A stretch of 5,863 nucleotides of DNA from Planctomycetota bacterium (lineage in GTDB: Bacteria > Planctomycetota > Phycisphaerae > Phycisphaerales > UBA1924). The translations under genes were made by a program, and so were the position numbers. The stretch covers positions 1 to 5,863 of the forward strand of contig JAFLCM010000168.1 in the NCBI GenBank assembly GCA_017303565.1, written 5' to 3'. Below the pieces are notes generated by a model. It worked only from the letters and a program-made list of their open reading frames with translations, searched no databases and was not told where the DNA came from. This document shows, one piece after another, positions 1-5,621 of this stretch (the stretch's first letter is position 1; each line of letters starts with the position of its first letter).

Positions 1-120
1 GGGGCCGATGAAACGCTGGAGAATGCCGCGGTCGATCCGCTGGAGGACGACCAGGTGGCGGTGGCCGATTACGCCGGCAGCGTCAAGGCGGCGCGCGGCC
101 ATGTCGAGGGACTCGGCTTC
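1..120. other. Unassigned edge segment next to the broken fliW 3' end
   Basis: This segment shows protein-coding base composition: G/C-rich first and third codon positions and a less G/C-rich second position. The codon register differs from that of FliW. In that register both strands stay open to the window edge. The plus strand reads an acidic peptide (start GADETLENAAV, later DYAGSVKAARGHVEGLGFEL). The minus strand reads a basic-hydrophobic one (LDMAARRLDAAGVIGH, then HLVVLQRIDRGILQRF). I recognise neither as CsrA, which commonly follows fliW, nor as FliS or FliD. It may be the end of another gene running off the window, a real rearrangement, or a misassembled contig end. The strand cannot be settled from the sequence alone. 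Confidence 0.35.
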
Positions 121-472
121 GAGTTGCCGTGTTCACCACCAGGGGGCCCTGCAGGTTGGCGGTCAGCAACCCGCCCACCTTGTTCACGATCACGAACACC
201 TGCGCGTCCTCGAGGCGCTCAAGGCCCAGGTCCTCCATCTGCTCGCCGCGGATGGGCACCGAGTATTCCTTGATGAAGATGTTCGGGTCCGTGACCACGA
301 ACGCCAGCGCCGGGTCTTCCAGGCACTGGAGCCAGAAGAAGCAGGCGTCGTCGTTGGGCTGCAGCAGCGCGTAACGCTTGTGCTGCTGGAAGCCCAGGAG
401 GCCGCGGGGGAAGTTGATGACGCGATCGGGGGAGATCTCGATGGTCCCGAACCGCACGGTCTGCACTTCCAT
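83..472 (-). CDS. fliW: Flagellar assembly factor FliW, atypical (probably truncated) C-terminus
   Basis: FliW is a small cytoplasmic protein that binds flagellin and, when free, binds and inhibits the translational regulator CsrA. It thereby matches flagellin synthesis to filament assembly. The family pattern is clear: RFG near residue 6, INFPRGLLGF (19-28), a region with FFWLQCLEDPALAFVVTDP (45-63), and TANLQGPLVVNTATR (104-118). The ATG at 472 is chosen because GGAG lies 7 nt upstream and the protein then begins MEVQTVRFG as expected. An in-frame ATG at 499 has no good ribosome site. The frame gives 129 residues against a usual 140-160. After R118 the expected tail (a GxQ-hydrophobic stretch, then Y/W-x-TRH/R) is absent and is replaced by an arginine/proline-rich run to the TGA at 83-85. 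FliW identity is secure. Whether the gene is really truncated, frameshifted or cut by an assembly junction is not. It lies downstream of flgL and is probably co-transcribed with it. Confidence 0.88.
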   Translation of the reverse strand: MEVQTVRFGTIEISPDRVINFPRGLLGFQQHKRYALLQPNDDACFFWLQCLEDPALAFVVTDPNIFIKEYSVPIRGEQMEDLGLERLEDAQVFVIVNKVGGLLTANLQGPLVVNTATRSRVPRHGRAPP

Positions 473-479
473 GGGAGTG

Positions 480-483
480 CTCC
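480..483 (-). promoter_or_regulatory. Shine-Dalgarno of fliW
   Basis: On the minus strand GGAG lies 7 nt before the ATG at 472, and this decides the FliW start. The SD and the bases before the start codon (TGGAGCACTCCCA) are partly self-complementary, so local pairing could limit ribosome access. This is in contrast to flgK and flgL, which show no usable SD inside their predicted transcripts. Confidence 0.65.
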
Positions 484-519
484 ATTTCGCCGCGGCCATG
501 TGTGTCCACTCGTTGAACC

Positions 520-536
520 CCCGCCTCCCTGGCGGG
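520..536 (-). promoter_or_regulatory. Leader hairpin with GGA in loop, candidate CsrA site
   Basis: In the minus-strand RNA, CCCGCC and GGCGGG form a perfect 6-bp stem around the loop AGGGA. CsrA dimers bind GGA trinucleotides presented in hairpin loops, so the shape fits. The site is about 50 nt upstream of the fliW start. It adjoins a second GGA-loop hairpin at 538-548. In GC-rich DNA such a stem can arise by chance, so the CsrA assignment is inference. Confidence 0.35.
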
Positions 537-537
537 T

Positions 538-548
538 GACATCCTGTC
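538..548 (-). promoter_or_regulatory. GACA-GGA-TGTC mini-hairpin, candidate CsrA site
   Basis: The minus-strand RNA reads GACAGGAUGUC, a perfect 4-bp stem closing on a GGA loop. The GGAUGU core matches the 3' part of the SELEX-derived CsrA consensus (ACARGGAUGU), although the 5' ACA is one base closer to the GGA than in that consensus. One nucleotide separates it from the hairpin at 520-536. Paired GGA hairpins suit one CsrA dimer bridging two sites. The downstream gene, fliW, encodes the CsrA antagonist. Confidence 0.4.
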
Positions 549-555
549 TCGAACG

Positions 556-584
556 CCCGGGGCCACGGCCGGTGTGGGCCCGGG
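556..584 (-). terminator. Strong GC hairpin between flgL and fliW, no U-tract
   Basis: Arms 556-566 and 574-584 pair over 11 positions with a single central mismatch, and the loop is 7 nt. The hairpin lies 29 nt after the flgL stop codon and upstream of the fliW leader. No run of U follows it on the minus strand, so it is not a classic intrinsic terminator. It could be a partial terminator or a 3'-end stabilising structure that sets the flgL:fliW ratio. Confidence 0.35.
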
Positions 585-613
585 GAACACATCCGCAATC
601 CCAGACTCCCGCC

Positions 614-2659
614 TTACGACAGGAAGTTGAGCAGGCTGAGCTGGCGGGTCTGCCCCGCCACCGAGTACCCCGCCTGCAACTGCGTCTGCAGGAGGGCGAA
701 TCTGCCGGAGGCCTCGATCAGGTCGAGGTCCTCGAGTTGGCTCTTGACGCTCTTGTTGAGGGTGTCGGTGTCGTTGAGCTTGTCGAGCGTGTCTTCGATC
801 CGCTGGGCCCGTCCGCCCACCGTGGCCCGCGCCGTCGACAGGCGGTCCAGGTCGGCTTCCAGCCGCTCACCAGCAAGAGTGATGCCACGCGTGTCGTTGG
901 CGTTCAGCGCGTCTCTCAGTTCGATCAGCGTGCTGAAAAGGCTGTCGACGCGCACGCTCGTGCGGTCCGAACCGGCAAGACTTGCCGGGTTGCCCCCCAT
1001 CCGCACCCCGTCGAGCAGGCCCAGGTCCTCGGCGGCACGTCCGTTCAGGCTCGCCACCCCCGGCGTCGTGCCCCCGCCCAGCGTGTCCTGCAGCACGATC
1101 CCGTTCCCGGTCGTGCTCAGCGTGGCGATGAACTCGTTGGCCCCGGTGCCGACCGTCAGGCCGGCCCCCGCCGCCGCCGCGTTGATCTTGTTCAGGACCG
1201 TCTGCACGCTGGCCATGTCCGCGGGCACCAGGTCCACGTCGAACGTCACGCCGCTGGAAACCGTGACGCGGAAATCCACGTTCTTGGCGGGGTCCGCCAG
1301 CCCGGTCAGCGGGTTCACCGCGCCGTCGGCGATCTCCACGCCCTTGCCGTCGTTGAACACCGAAATGGGCGTGGTGGTCATCAGGGAGCGGATGCCCAGG
1401 CTCGTCGCCGCCCCGGGCGTCGATTCCGAGACGCTCAGCCGCTGGCCCGCCACCTCGTTCAGGACGTCGATGGTGTCGCGCGACTCGGAGATCTGCACGC
1501 GGACGCCCAGGTTCAGGCGGCGCACCGCCTCCTTGAACTCGCCCACCGTCATCGTGGAAGTGGTGGTGACCGTCCCGGAACGCCCGCCAGCGGTGAAGAC
1601 CACGCCCCCGTAGGTCGCGCCCGTCCCCGCGAACAGGTCGCCCAGCGTCGTCGAGTCCGTCACCTTGGGATTCAGGTCGGCCCCGACGGCGGTGTTGAAC
1701 GGGTTGGAAGCGTCGAACGTGAAACCCGCGAGAGAGAGCGCCTGGGCGCTGTTGCCCGCAGGGCCGTCGCTGAACGTGACCGAGTACCCCGCCGCGACGT
1801 TGAACCCCAGCCCGGTGTTCAGGACGTCCACGCCCGCCGGGTACGCGCCGGTCAGAGCCCCCGCGTCGGCCTGGCGGATGGCGGATTCGATGATGTCCGC
1901 GACGTCCCCGATCGTCTCCGCGCCGGTCAGGTCCGCGGTGGTGGTGATCGGCCCGCCGCCCGGGTTGATGGTGATGGTGACGCTCGAGAGGCTCTGCCCC
2001 TCGCTGTTGCCGCGGAGGTCACTGAGTTTCGTTGCGGGCGTCAGGCGCGGGTTGAAGTCCAGCGAGCCCTTGACGCGAGAAGACAGCGAGCCCACGGCCT
2101 GATCGGCGGTGAGCGTGATCGGGAAATCGATCGCGGACCCGAGGTCGGTTCGGAGCCCGTCGCCCTCGCCGACGTAGCGGAACCCGCCGCGGAACGATTC
2201 GATGGGGTTGGTCGCCGACGCCGACCCGGAGAAGAGGCGGATGCCGGCGAAATCGCGGTTCATCGCCGCGAAGAGCTCGTTGATGGTGGAGTTGATGATG
2301 CCGGCCTGCTGGCGACGGGTCGCCGCGTCCGACCCCACCCCCACCTGCGACGACGCCACCTGCTTGGCGTCACGCACCGAGTCCGACAGTTGCCCCAGGA
2401 TCTGATCGATCGACGAGAGCGTGCTCGAAGCGTGCGTGAGGTTGCGCTCCCGCTGCTCCGACTCGTTGATGTCGCGGTTGATCCGGTCGATCAGCGTGGC
2501 CGCGACCGGGTCGTCGCTGGCCTTGTTCACCCGCTTGAGGGTCGAGATCTGCCCCTGCAGCCGCAACAGGTCCGCGTTCGTGCCGCTCACCTGGCGCAGC
2601 GTGACCTGAGACGCCAGCAACGTCGGCACCCGCCCGAGATTCGAAGGGATTGCGCCCAT
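614..2659 (-). CDS. flgL: Flagellar hook-associated protein 3 (FlgL), enlarged form
   Basis: FlgL is exported through the flagellar type III apparatus and forms the second junction ring between hook (via FlgK) and filament. The protein has 681 residues against about 300 in enterobacteria. The conserved flagellin-like N-terminal helices are at about 1-145, with the hallmark STLKRVNKASDDP at 39-51. The C-terminal helices are at about 565-681, with QLEDLDLIEASGRFALLQTQL (641-661, final helix). Between them lie about 400 extra residues rich in Gly, Thr and Ser. These look like three flagellin/hook IN-type domains at about 210-315, 336-425 and 432-552. Each combines beta strands with an A-T-V-x-D/E-helix and ends in a short hydrophobic LG-type segment. 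I see no cysteine, as usual for axial proteins. The ATG at 2659 places SDDP at residue 48, close to its position in E. coli FlgL (about 44), so the start is well supported. A sigma-54-type promoter ends 13 nt upstream and there is no evident SD. flgK is not adjacent: a plus-strand gene pair intervenes. Confidence 0.93.
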   Translation of the reverse strand: MGAIPSNLGRVPTLLASQVTLRQVSGTNADLLRLQGQISTLKRVNKASDDPVAATLIDRINRDINESEQRERNLTHASSTLSSIDQILGQLSDSVRDAKQVASSQVGVGSDAATRRQQAGIINSTINELFAAMNRDFAGIRLFSGSASATNPIESFRGGFRYVGEGDGLRTDLGSAIDFPITLTADQAVGSLSSRVKGSLDFNPRLTPATKLSDLRGNSEGQSLSSVTITINPGGGPITTTADLTGAETIGDVADIIESAIRQADAGALTGAYPAGVDVLNTGLGFNVAAGYSVTFSDGPAGNSAQALSLAGFTFDASNPFNTAVGADLNPKVTDSTTLGDLFAGTGATYGGVVFTAGGRSGTVTTTSTMTVGEFKEAVRRLNLGVRVQISESRDTIDVLNEVAGQRLSVSESTPGAATSLGIRSLMTTTPISVFNDGKGVEIADGAVNPLTGLADPAKNVDFRVTVSSGVTFDVDLVPADMASVQTVLNKINAAAAGAGLTVGTGANEFIATLSTTGNGIVLQDTLGGGTTPGVASLNGRAAEDLGLLDGVRMGGNPASLAGSDRTSVRVDSLFSTLIELRDALNANDTRGITLAGERLEADLDRLSTARATVGGRAQRIEDTLDKLNDTDTLNKSVKSQLEDLDLIEASGRFALLQTQLQAGYSVAGQTRQLSLLNFLS

Positions 2660-2671
2660 GCCCGTTTGCCG

Positions 2672-2688
2672 AGCAAGCGGCGTGCCAA
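2672..2688 (-). promoter_or_regulatory. Sigma-54 (-24/-12) promoter of flgL
   Basis: The minus strand reads TTGGCACGCCGCTTGCT, a full match to the RpoN consensus YTGGCACG-N4-TTGCW with correct GG-to-GC spacing. It lies in the only 38 bp that separate flgL from the divergent plus-strand gene. With the C of TTGC at -12, transcription would begin near 2661, about 2 nt before the flgL ATG, which predicts an essentially leaderless mRNA. RpoN control of hook and junction genes is well known in many bacteria. Enhancer-binding sites were not identified. Confidence 0.8.
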
Positions 2689-2697
2689 TACTTCAGC

Positions 2698-3309
2698 ATG
2701 ACCGGCCCCGCCACCACCCCCACGCGAGACTTCATCACCATCGTCTCGGGCCTGCCACGCTCCGGCACCAGCCTCATGATGCAGATGCTCGAGGCAGGCG
2801 GGATCGAGGCCGTAACCGACGGCGAGCGCAAAGCCGACGCCGACAACCCCAGGGGCTACTACGAGTTCGAGCGCGTCAAGCAGATCCGCACCGACAAGGC
2901 CTGGCTGCCCGACGCCGTGGGCAAACAGGTGAAGATGGTGCACCTGCTGCTTCTCGACCTGCCCACCGCGCTGCCGTCCGGGATCGGCGGCTACCGAGTC
3001 GTGTTCATGCGCCGCCATCTTGAGGAGGTGGTCCGCTCCCAGGCCACCATGCTGGAGCGCAGCGGGAAATCCGGGGCGGCCCTGACCCCCGAGCGTTTGA
3101 TCGCCCTCTATCGTCAGCAGATCGACCAGGTTCTTGCGCACACCGCCCGTCAACCCTGCTTCCGCGTGCTGGAGGTCAGTTACAACGACCTGATGGCCGA
3201 CCCCGCGGGCGTCGCCCCGCGGCTGGACGGGTTCCTGGGTGGCGGGCTGCCACTGAATCGCATGATCGCGGCGGTCGATCCGTCGCTGTACCGCAACCGC
3301 AAGGCCTGA
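2698..3309 (+). CDS. Small sulfotransferase-fold protein (PAPS-type P-loop)
   Basis: The 203-residue product starts at the ATG at 2698. An in-frame TTG at 2650 would overlap flgL and add an unconserved stretch. The 5'-phosphosulfate-binding loop is IVSGLPRSGTS (15-25), followed by the amphipathic helix LMMQMLEAGG (26-35). The 3'-phosphate-binding motif is VVFMRRHLEEVVRSQ (101-115), with Arg105/106 and Ser114 as likely PAPS contacts. A conserved YYEFERVK (54-61) and the C-terminal VSYNDLMADP (160-169) match a bacterial family annotated as sulfotransferase or TPR-sulfotransferase-like. Such enzymes transfer sulfate from PAPS to hydroxyl or amine groups; the acceptor here is unknown. There is no signal peptide or membrane segment, so it is probably cytoplasmic. 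No SD precedes the start, and any promoter must overlap flgL or its sigma-54 site. It forms a two-gene unit with the next gene. The flagellar location could hint at modification of flagellar glycans, but this is speculative. Confidence 0.8.
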   Translation: MTGPATTPTRDFITIVSGLPRSGTSLMMQMLEAGGIEAVTDGERKADADNPRGYYEFERVKQIRTDKAWLPDAVGKQVKMVHLLLLDLPTALPSGIGGYRVVFMRRHLEEVVRSQATMLERSGKSGAALTPERLIALYRQQIDQVLAHTARQPCFRVLEVSYNDLMADPAGVAPRLDGFLGGGLPLNRMIAAVDPSLYRNRKA

Positions 3310-3314
3310 AGGAG
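3309..3314 (+). promoter_or_regulatory. Shine-Dalgarno of the DUF1569 gene
   Basis: AAGGAG begins on the last base of the upstream TGA stop and ends 7 nt before the ATG at 3322. This fixes the start and indicates translational coupling with the sulfotransferase-like gene. Confidence 0.75.
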
Positions 3315-3321
3315 CCCATCC

Positions 3322-3807
3322 ATGATTGAACGCAGCACCAAAGCCGCGGAACGACGCGAACTGCGGCTGGGCGCCGTCGCGGACCTCCGACGCGAGGCAC
3401 TGGCCCTCGCCGAGGCCGAACGGGCGGGGACCCTGCGCATGAGCGGGAACTGGTCGCTCGGGCAGGTGTTTGGGCATCTGGCTACTTGGATCGGGTTCTG
3501 TTTCGACGGGTTCCCGTTCAAGACGGCGGCCCCGATCAGGTGGATCATGCGCTTCCGCAAGAACGCCACGCTCAACGGGCGGATGTCGGCTGGAATCCGA
3601 ATCCCCGGCATGGCGGCGGGCACCATGGGCACCGAACCGCTCTCGACCGAAGCGGGCCTCGCGCGGCTGCTGCAAGAACTCGACCGCCTGGAAACCACGC
3701 CCCCGCGGCACCCCAGCCCGTTGTTCGGCCCGTTGACCCACGACGAGTGGACGCGGCTGCACCTTCGCCACGCCGAACTGCACCTGGGGTTCGCGCACCC
3801 GGGTTGA
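3322..3807 (+). CDS. DUF1569 protein, DinB-like four-helix fold
   Basis: The 161-residue product has the DUF1569 pattern, common in planctomycetes: NWSLGQVFGHLATWI (43-57), FDGFPFK (61-67), a central IRIPGMAAG (92-100), and a C-terminal LFGPLTHDEWTRLHLRHAEL (134-153). Candidate metal ligands of the DinB-type site are His52 and the cluster His147/His150/His154. DinB-like proteins are often metal-dependent thiol transferases or hydrolases, but DUF1569 has no established reaction and none is claimed here. There is no signal peptide. The gene follows the sulfotransferase-like gene by 12 nt with a strong SD in between, so the two are very likely co-transcribed. Its 3' end converges on flgK. The pair occupies the place where flgK and flgL would normally adjoin. 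Confidence 0.85.
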   Translation: MIERSTKAAERRELRLGAVADLRREALALAEAERAGTLRMSGNWSLGQVFGHLATWIGFCFDGFPFKTAAPIRWIMRFRKNATLNGRMSAGIRIPGMAAGTMGTEPLSTEAGLARLLQELDRLETTPPRHPSPLFGPLTHDEWTRLHLRHAELHLGFAHPG

Positions 3808-3844
3808 CCCCCCCTCGCCCCCACCCGCGCTCGCCCCGGCGCGA
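3808..3844. other. Convergent 37-bp gap
   Basis: This C-rich spacer lies between the DUF1569 stop and the flgK stop. A weak 5-bp inverted repeat (CGCGC at 3826-3830, GCGCG at 3839-3843) has an 8-nt loop and no T-tract on either strand. No convincing terminator is visible. Confidence 0.5.
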
Positions 3845-5590
3845 TCACACCAGCTGCAGCAGGATCTGCGTCATGTCGTTGACGACGCTGATGAACCGGG
3901 CGGCGCCCTGGTACTGCTGCTGGTAGGTGATGAGGTTGATGGACTCCTCGTCGGTGCTGACGCCGCTGAGGGCCGCCTCCTGGGCCTCGAGGCTCTGGCG
4001 GACGGTCGAGAGCGAGTCCGCCCGGGCGTTGGCCGTCTGGAGCGAGACCGCGTTGCGCCCGACCGCCCCCGACCACAGGTCGTTGAGCGACTGGCCCGCC
4101 AGGGTCGAGAGTTTCGCGGTGCGGAGCCCGGCGATGGCCAGCGCGGCCTCGTTCTTCCCGTCGTCGGAGCCGATGGTCAGGCGCGTGGGGTTGGCCCTCA
4201 GGTCGGCCCGCACCCCGATGTCCGTCGCGTCCTTGCCCGTGAAGAACGAGTTGACGCCCAGCACCGCGAGCGCGCCCGAGGTGTCGTCGGCGAAGGACAC
4301 GTCGTAGCCCGCGGCGGTGGTGATTCGGATCTGGCCCGCGCTGGTGATCGTCGCGCTGACGTTCGCGGCCCCGTCGATCGCCGCGACGATGGACGCCAGC
4401 GTGCTGTCGTTCGCCGTGCCGGGAGCGCCGGTGTTGGTGATCCCGTCAAGGTCGATATCGATCTTGGTGACGCTGGAGTTGCCCGCGGCGTCGGTGATCT
4501 TCATGGTGAACGAGCCGTTGACGGCCTTGAAGGGCAGTTTGGCGAAGGTCGAGTTGGCCGGGTCGTTCAGGGCCCGGGTCTGATCGGGGATTGCGACCTG
4601 CAGGCCGCCGGTGATGTCCGTGAGGCGCGAGGCCGGGCGCCCCAGCGCGTGGATCTTGTTCACCTCGAAGATCAGGCTCGACGCCAGCGAATCGATGTCG
4701 CGGATGGTCGACTGCACCGGCCCCTCGCGGTTGGCGAGCAGCGCCCCGATCTTGCCCGAGTTGATCGTGATCTCCTCGGAGGTGTTGGCGGCGAGCACGT
4801 CGGCCTTCAGTTCGCCGTCCTCGGTCTGGAGGCGGAACGACAGGGGGCGCGCGGTGGTGCCGAGCACGATGGGGGTGGAACCCGCGAGCACGTCGACCAC
4901 GCCGTTGCCCTTGTCGCAGACGGTGATCTCCATGAGTTCGCCCAGGTCGGAGAGCAGGCGGTCGCGCTGGTCGCGGAGGTTCCCGTTGCCGTTGAGCCCC
5001 CCCTGCCCGCCCTCGCTGTTGATGATGGCGGCGTTGAGCGAGGCGATCTGTTCGAGCAGGCTGTTGGCCTGGGACACGTTGTCGGCGAGCTGGCTGTCCA
5101 CCTGGTCGCGCTGGCCGATCAGTTGACGCCGGACGTCGGTCAGGTGCCGGGCCAGGGCGGCCCCCTGCTCGATCACCGCGGCTCGGGCGGTCGGCTGGGC
5201 CGGGTTGTTGGCGATCTCGCTGAACGAGTTGAACATCCGCGTCAGCAGCCCGGACAGGTCGTTCTGACCGTCGCCGGTGGCGCTGGTGATGGTCTCGATC
5301 TGCGACAGGACCGACTGGTCGACCAGGGATGCGGACTCCGCGGAGACGCTGTCGCGCAGCCGCGCCTGCAGGGCCGGGTCGATCAGGCGCCGGATCTCCT
5401 GGATCCCCACGCCCCGTCCGACGAACTGGCGCGCCCCCGCCTGCTGCCCCAGAACCGCGACCTGGTCCACCCGCTGGCGGTGGTAGCCCGGAGTGGCGGC
5501 GTTCGCCAGGTTGTTGCCGGTGACCTGCAGCGCGAGCTGGCTCGCGGCCAGCGCCGATTGCCCGATGTAGAGACTGGCGGTCAGGCCCAT
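3845..5590 (-). CDS. flgK: Flagellar hook-associated protein 1 (FlgK)
   Basis: FlgK forms the first junction ring on top of the hook. The product is 581 residues, close to the family norm (547 in E. coli). The N-terminal rod/hook helix contains QVTGNNLANAATPGYHRQR (22-40), the flagellar basal-body rod signature. A long helical region follows (about 80-190), including FNSFSEIANNPAQPTARAAV (120-139), typical of FlgK. At about 355-450 a beta-rich insertion resembles a flagellin-IN/hook domain (SFTMKITDAAGNSSVTKIDI, 360-379). The C-terminal flagellar domain, LSGVSTDEESINLITYQQQY (541-560) onward, closes the coiled-coil. The ATG at 5590 gives the usual MGLTASLYIG start. A GTG 9 nt upstream would fall outside the predicted transcript. 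A single cysteine at residue 225 is unusual for an exported axial protein. The sigma-54-type element ends 15 nt upstream, and the flgN-like stop is 42 nt upstream. Confidence 0.95.
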   Translation of the reverse strand: MGLTASLYIGQSALAASQLALQVTGNNLANAATPGYHRQRVDQVAVLGQQAGARQFVGRGVGIQEIRRLIDPALQARLRDSVSAESASLVDQSVLSQIETITSATGDGQNDLSGLLTRMFNSFSEIANNPAQPTARAAVIEQGAALARHLTDVRRQLIGQRDQVDSQLADNVSQANSLLEQIASLNAAIINSEGGQGGLNGNGNLRDQRDRLLSDLGELMEITVCDKGNGVVDVLAGSTPIVLGTTARPLSFRLQTEDGELKADVLAANTSEEITINSGKIGALLANREGPVQSTIRDIDSLASSLIFEVNKIHALGRPASRLTDITGGLQVAIPDQTRALNDPANSTFAKLPFKAVNGSFTMKITDAAGNSSVTKIDIDLDGITNTGAPGTANDSTLASIVAAIDGAANVSATITSAGQIRITTAAGYDVSFADDTSGALAVLGVNSFFTGKDATDIGVRADLRANPTRLTIGSDDGKNEAALAIAGLRTAKLSTLAGQSLNDLWSGAVGRNAVSLQTANARADSLSTVRQSLEAQEAALSGVSTDEESINLITYQQQYQGAARFISVVNDMTQILLQLV

Positions 5591-5604
5591 GGTGCCCACC
5601 GTCG

Positions 5605-5621
5605 AGCAAATCCCGCGCCAG
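5605..5621 (-). promoter_or_regulatory. Sigma-54 (-24/-12) promoter of flgK
   Basis: The minus strand reads CTGGCGCGGGATTTGCT, which matches YTGGCACG-N4-TTGCW at all but one position (A to G in the -24 box) with exact spacing. It lies in the 42-bp gap after the flgN-like gene. Predicted transcription begins about 4 nt before the flgK ATG. The flgK and flgL elements share TTGCTCG and then GGGC shortly before the start codon, and the likeness raises confidence in both. Confidence 0.72.

Noticed and set aside
1..120. csrA downstream of fliW
   Set aside because: csrA is the common neighbour, but no frame contains the CsrA N-terminal pattern (MLVLSRK...GE.I).
473..499. Upstream in-frame ATG for fliW (MAAAKWSTP extension)
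   Set aside because: There is no convincing SD and the extension is not part of the FliW pattern. The ATG at 472 has GGAG at good spacing.
2650..2697. TTG start giving a longer sulfotransferase
   Set aside because: It would overlap the flgL start and promoter, and the added residues (RPCPFAEQ...) do not resemble the family N-terminus. The ATG at 2698 leads straight into the P-loop strand.
8..2701. 897-codon open frame on the plus strand
   Set aside because: It lies opposite flgL and fliW. Its product is Arg/His/Gln/Val-rich with no recognisable domain, typical of the antisense of a GC-rich gene. It also crosses the flgL-fliW spacer and the left-edge break without any change in character.
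2587..3798. 403-codon open frame on the minus strand
   Set aside because: It is antisense to the sulfotransferase and DUF1569 genes, both of which have clear family motifs and, for the second, a strong SD. The product is low-complexity Gly/Arg/His-rich.
3826..3843. Bidirectional terminator between the DUF1569 gene and flgK
   Set aside because: There is only a 5-bp stem with an 8-nt loop and no T-tract in either direction, so it is not distinguishable from chance at this GC content.
3180..4076. 298-codon open frame on the minus strand
   Set aside because: It spans the flgK C-terminus in another frame and the antisense of the plus-strand pair. It has no motifs and is a composition artefact.
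5591..5599. GTG start 9 nt upstream of the flgK ATG
   Set aside because: It would add Met-Gly-Thr before the usual MGLTASL start and lies within the predicted untranscribed part of the sigma-54 promoter.
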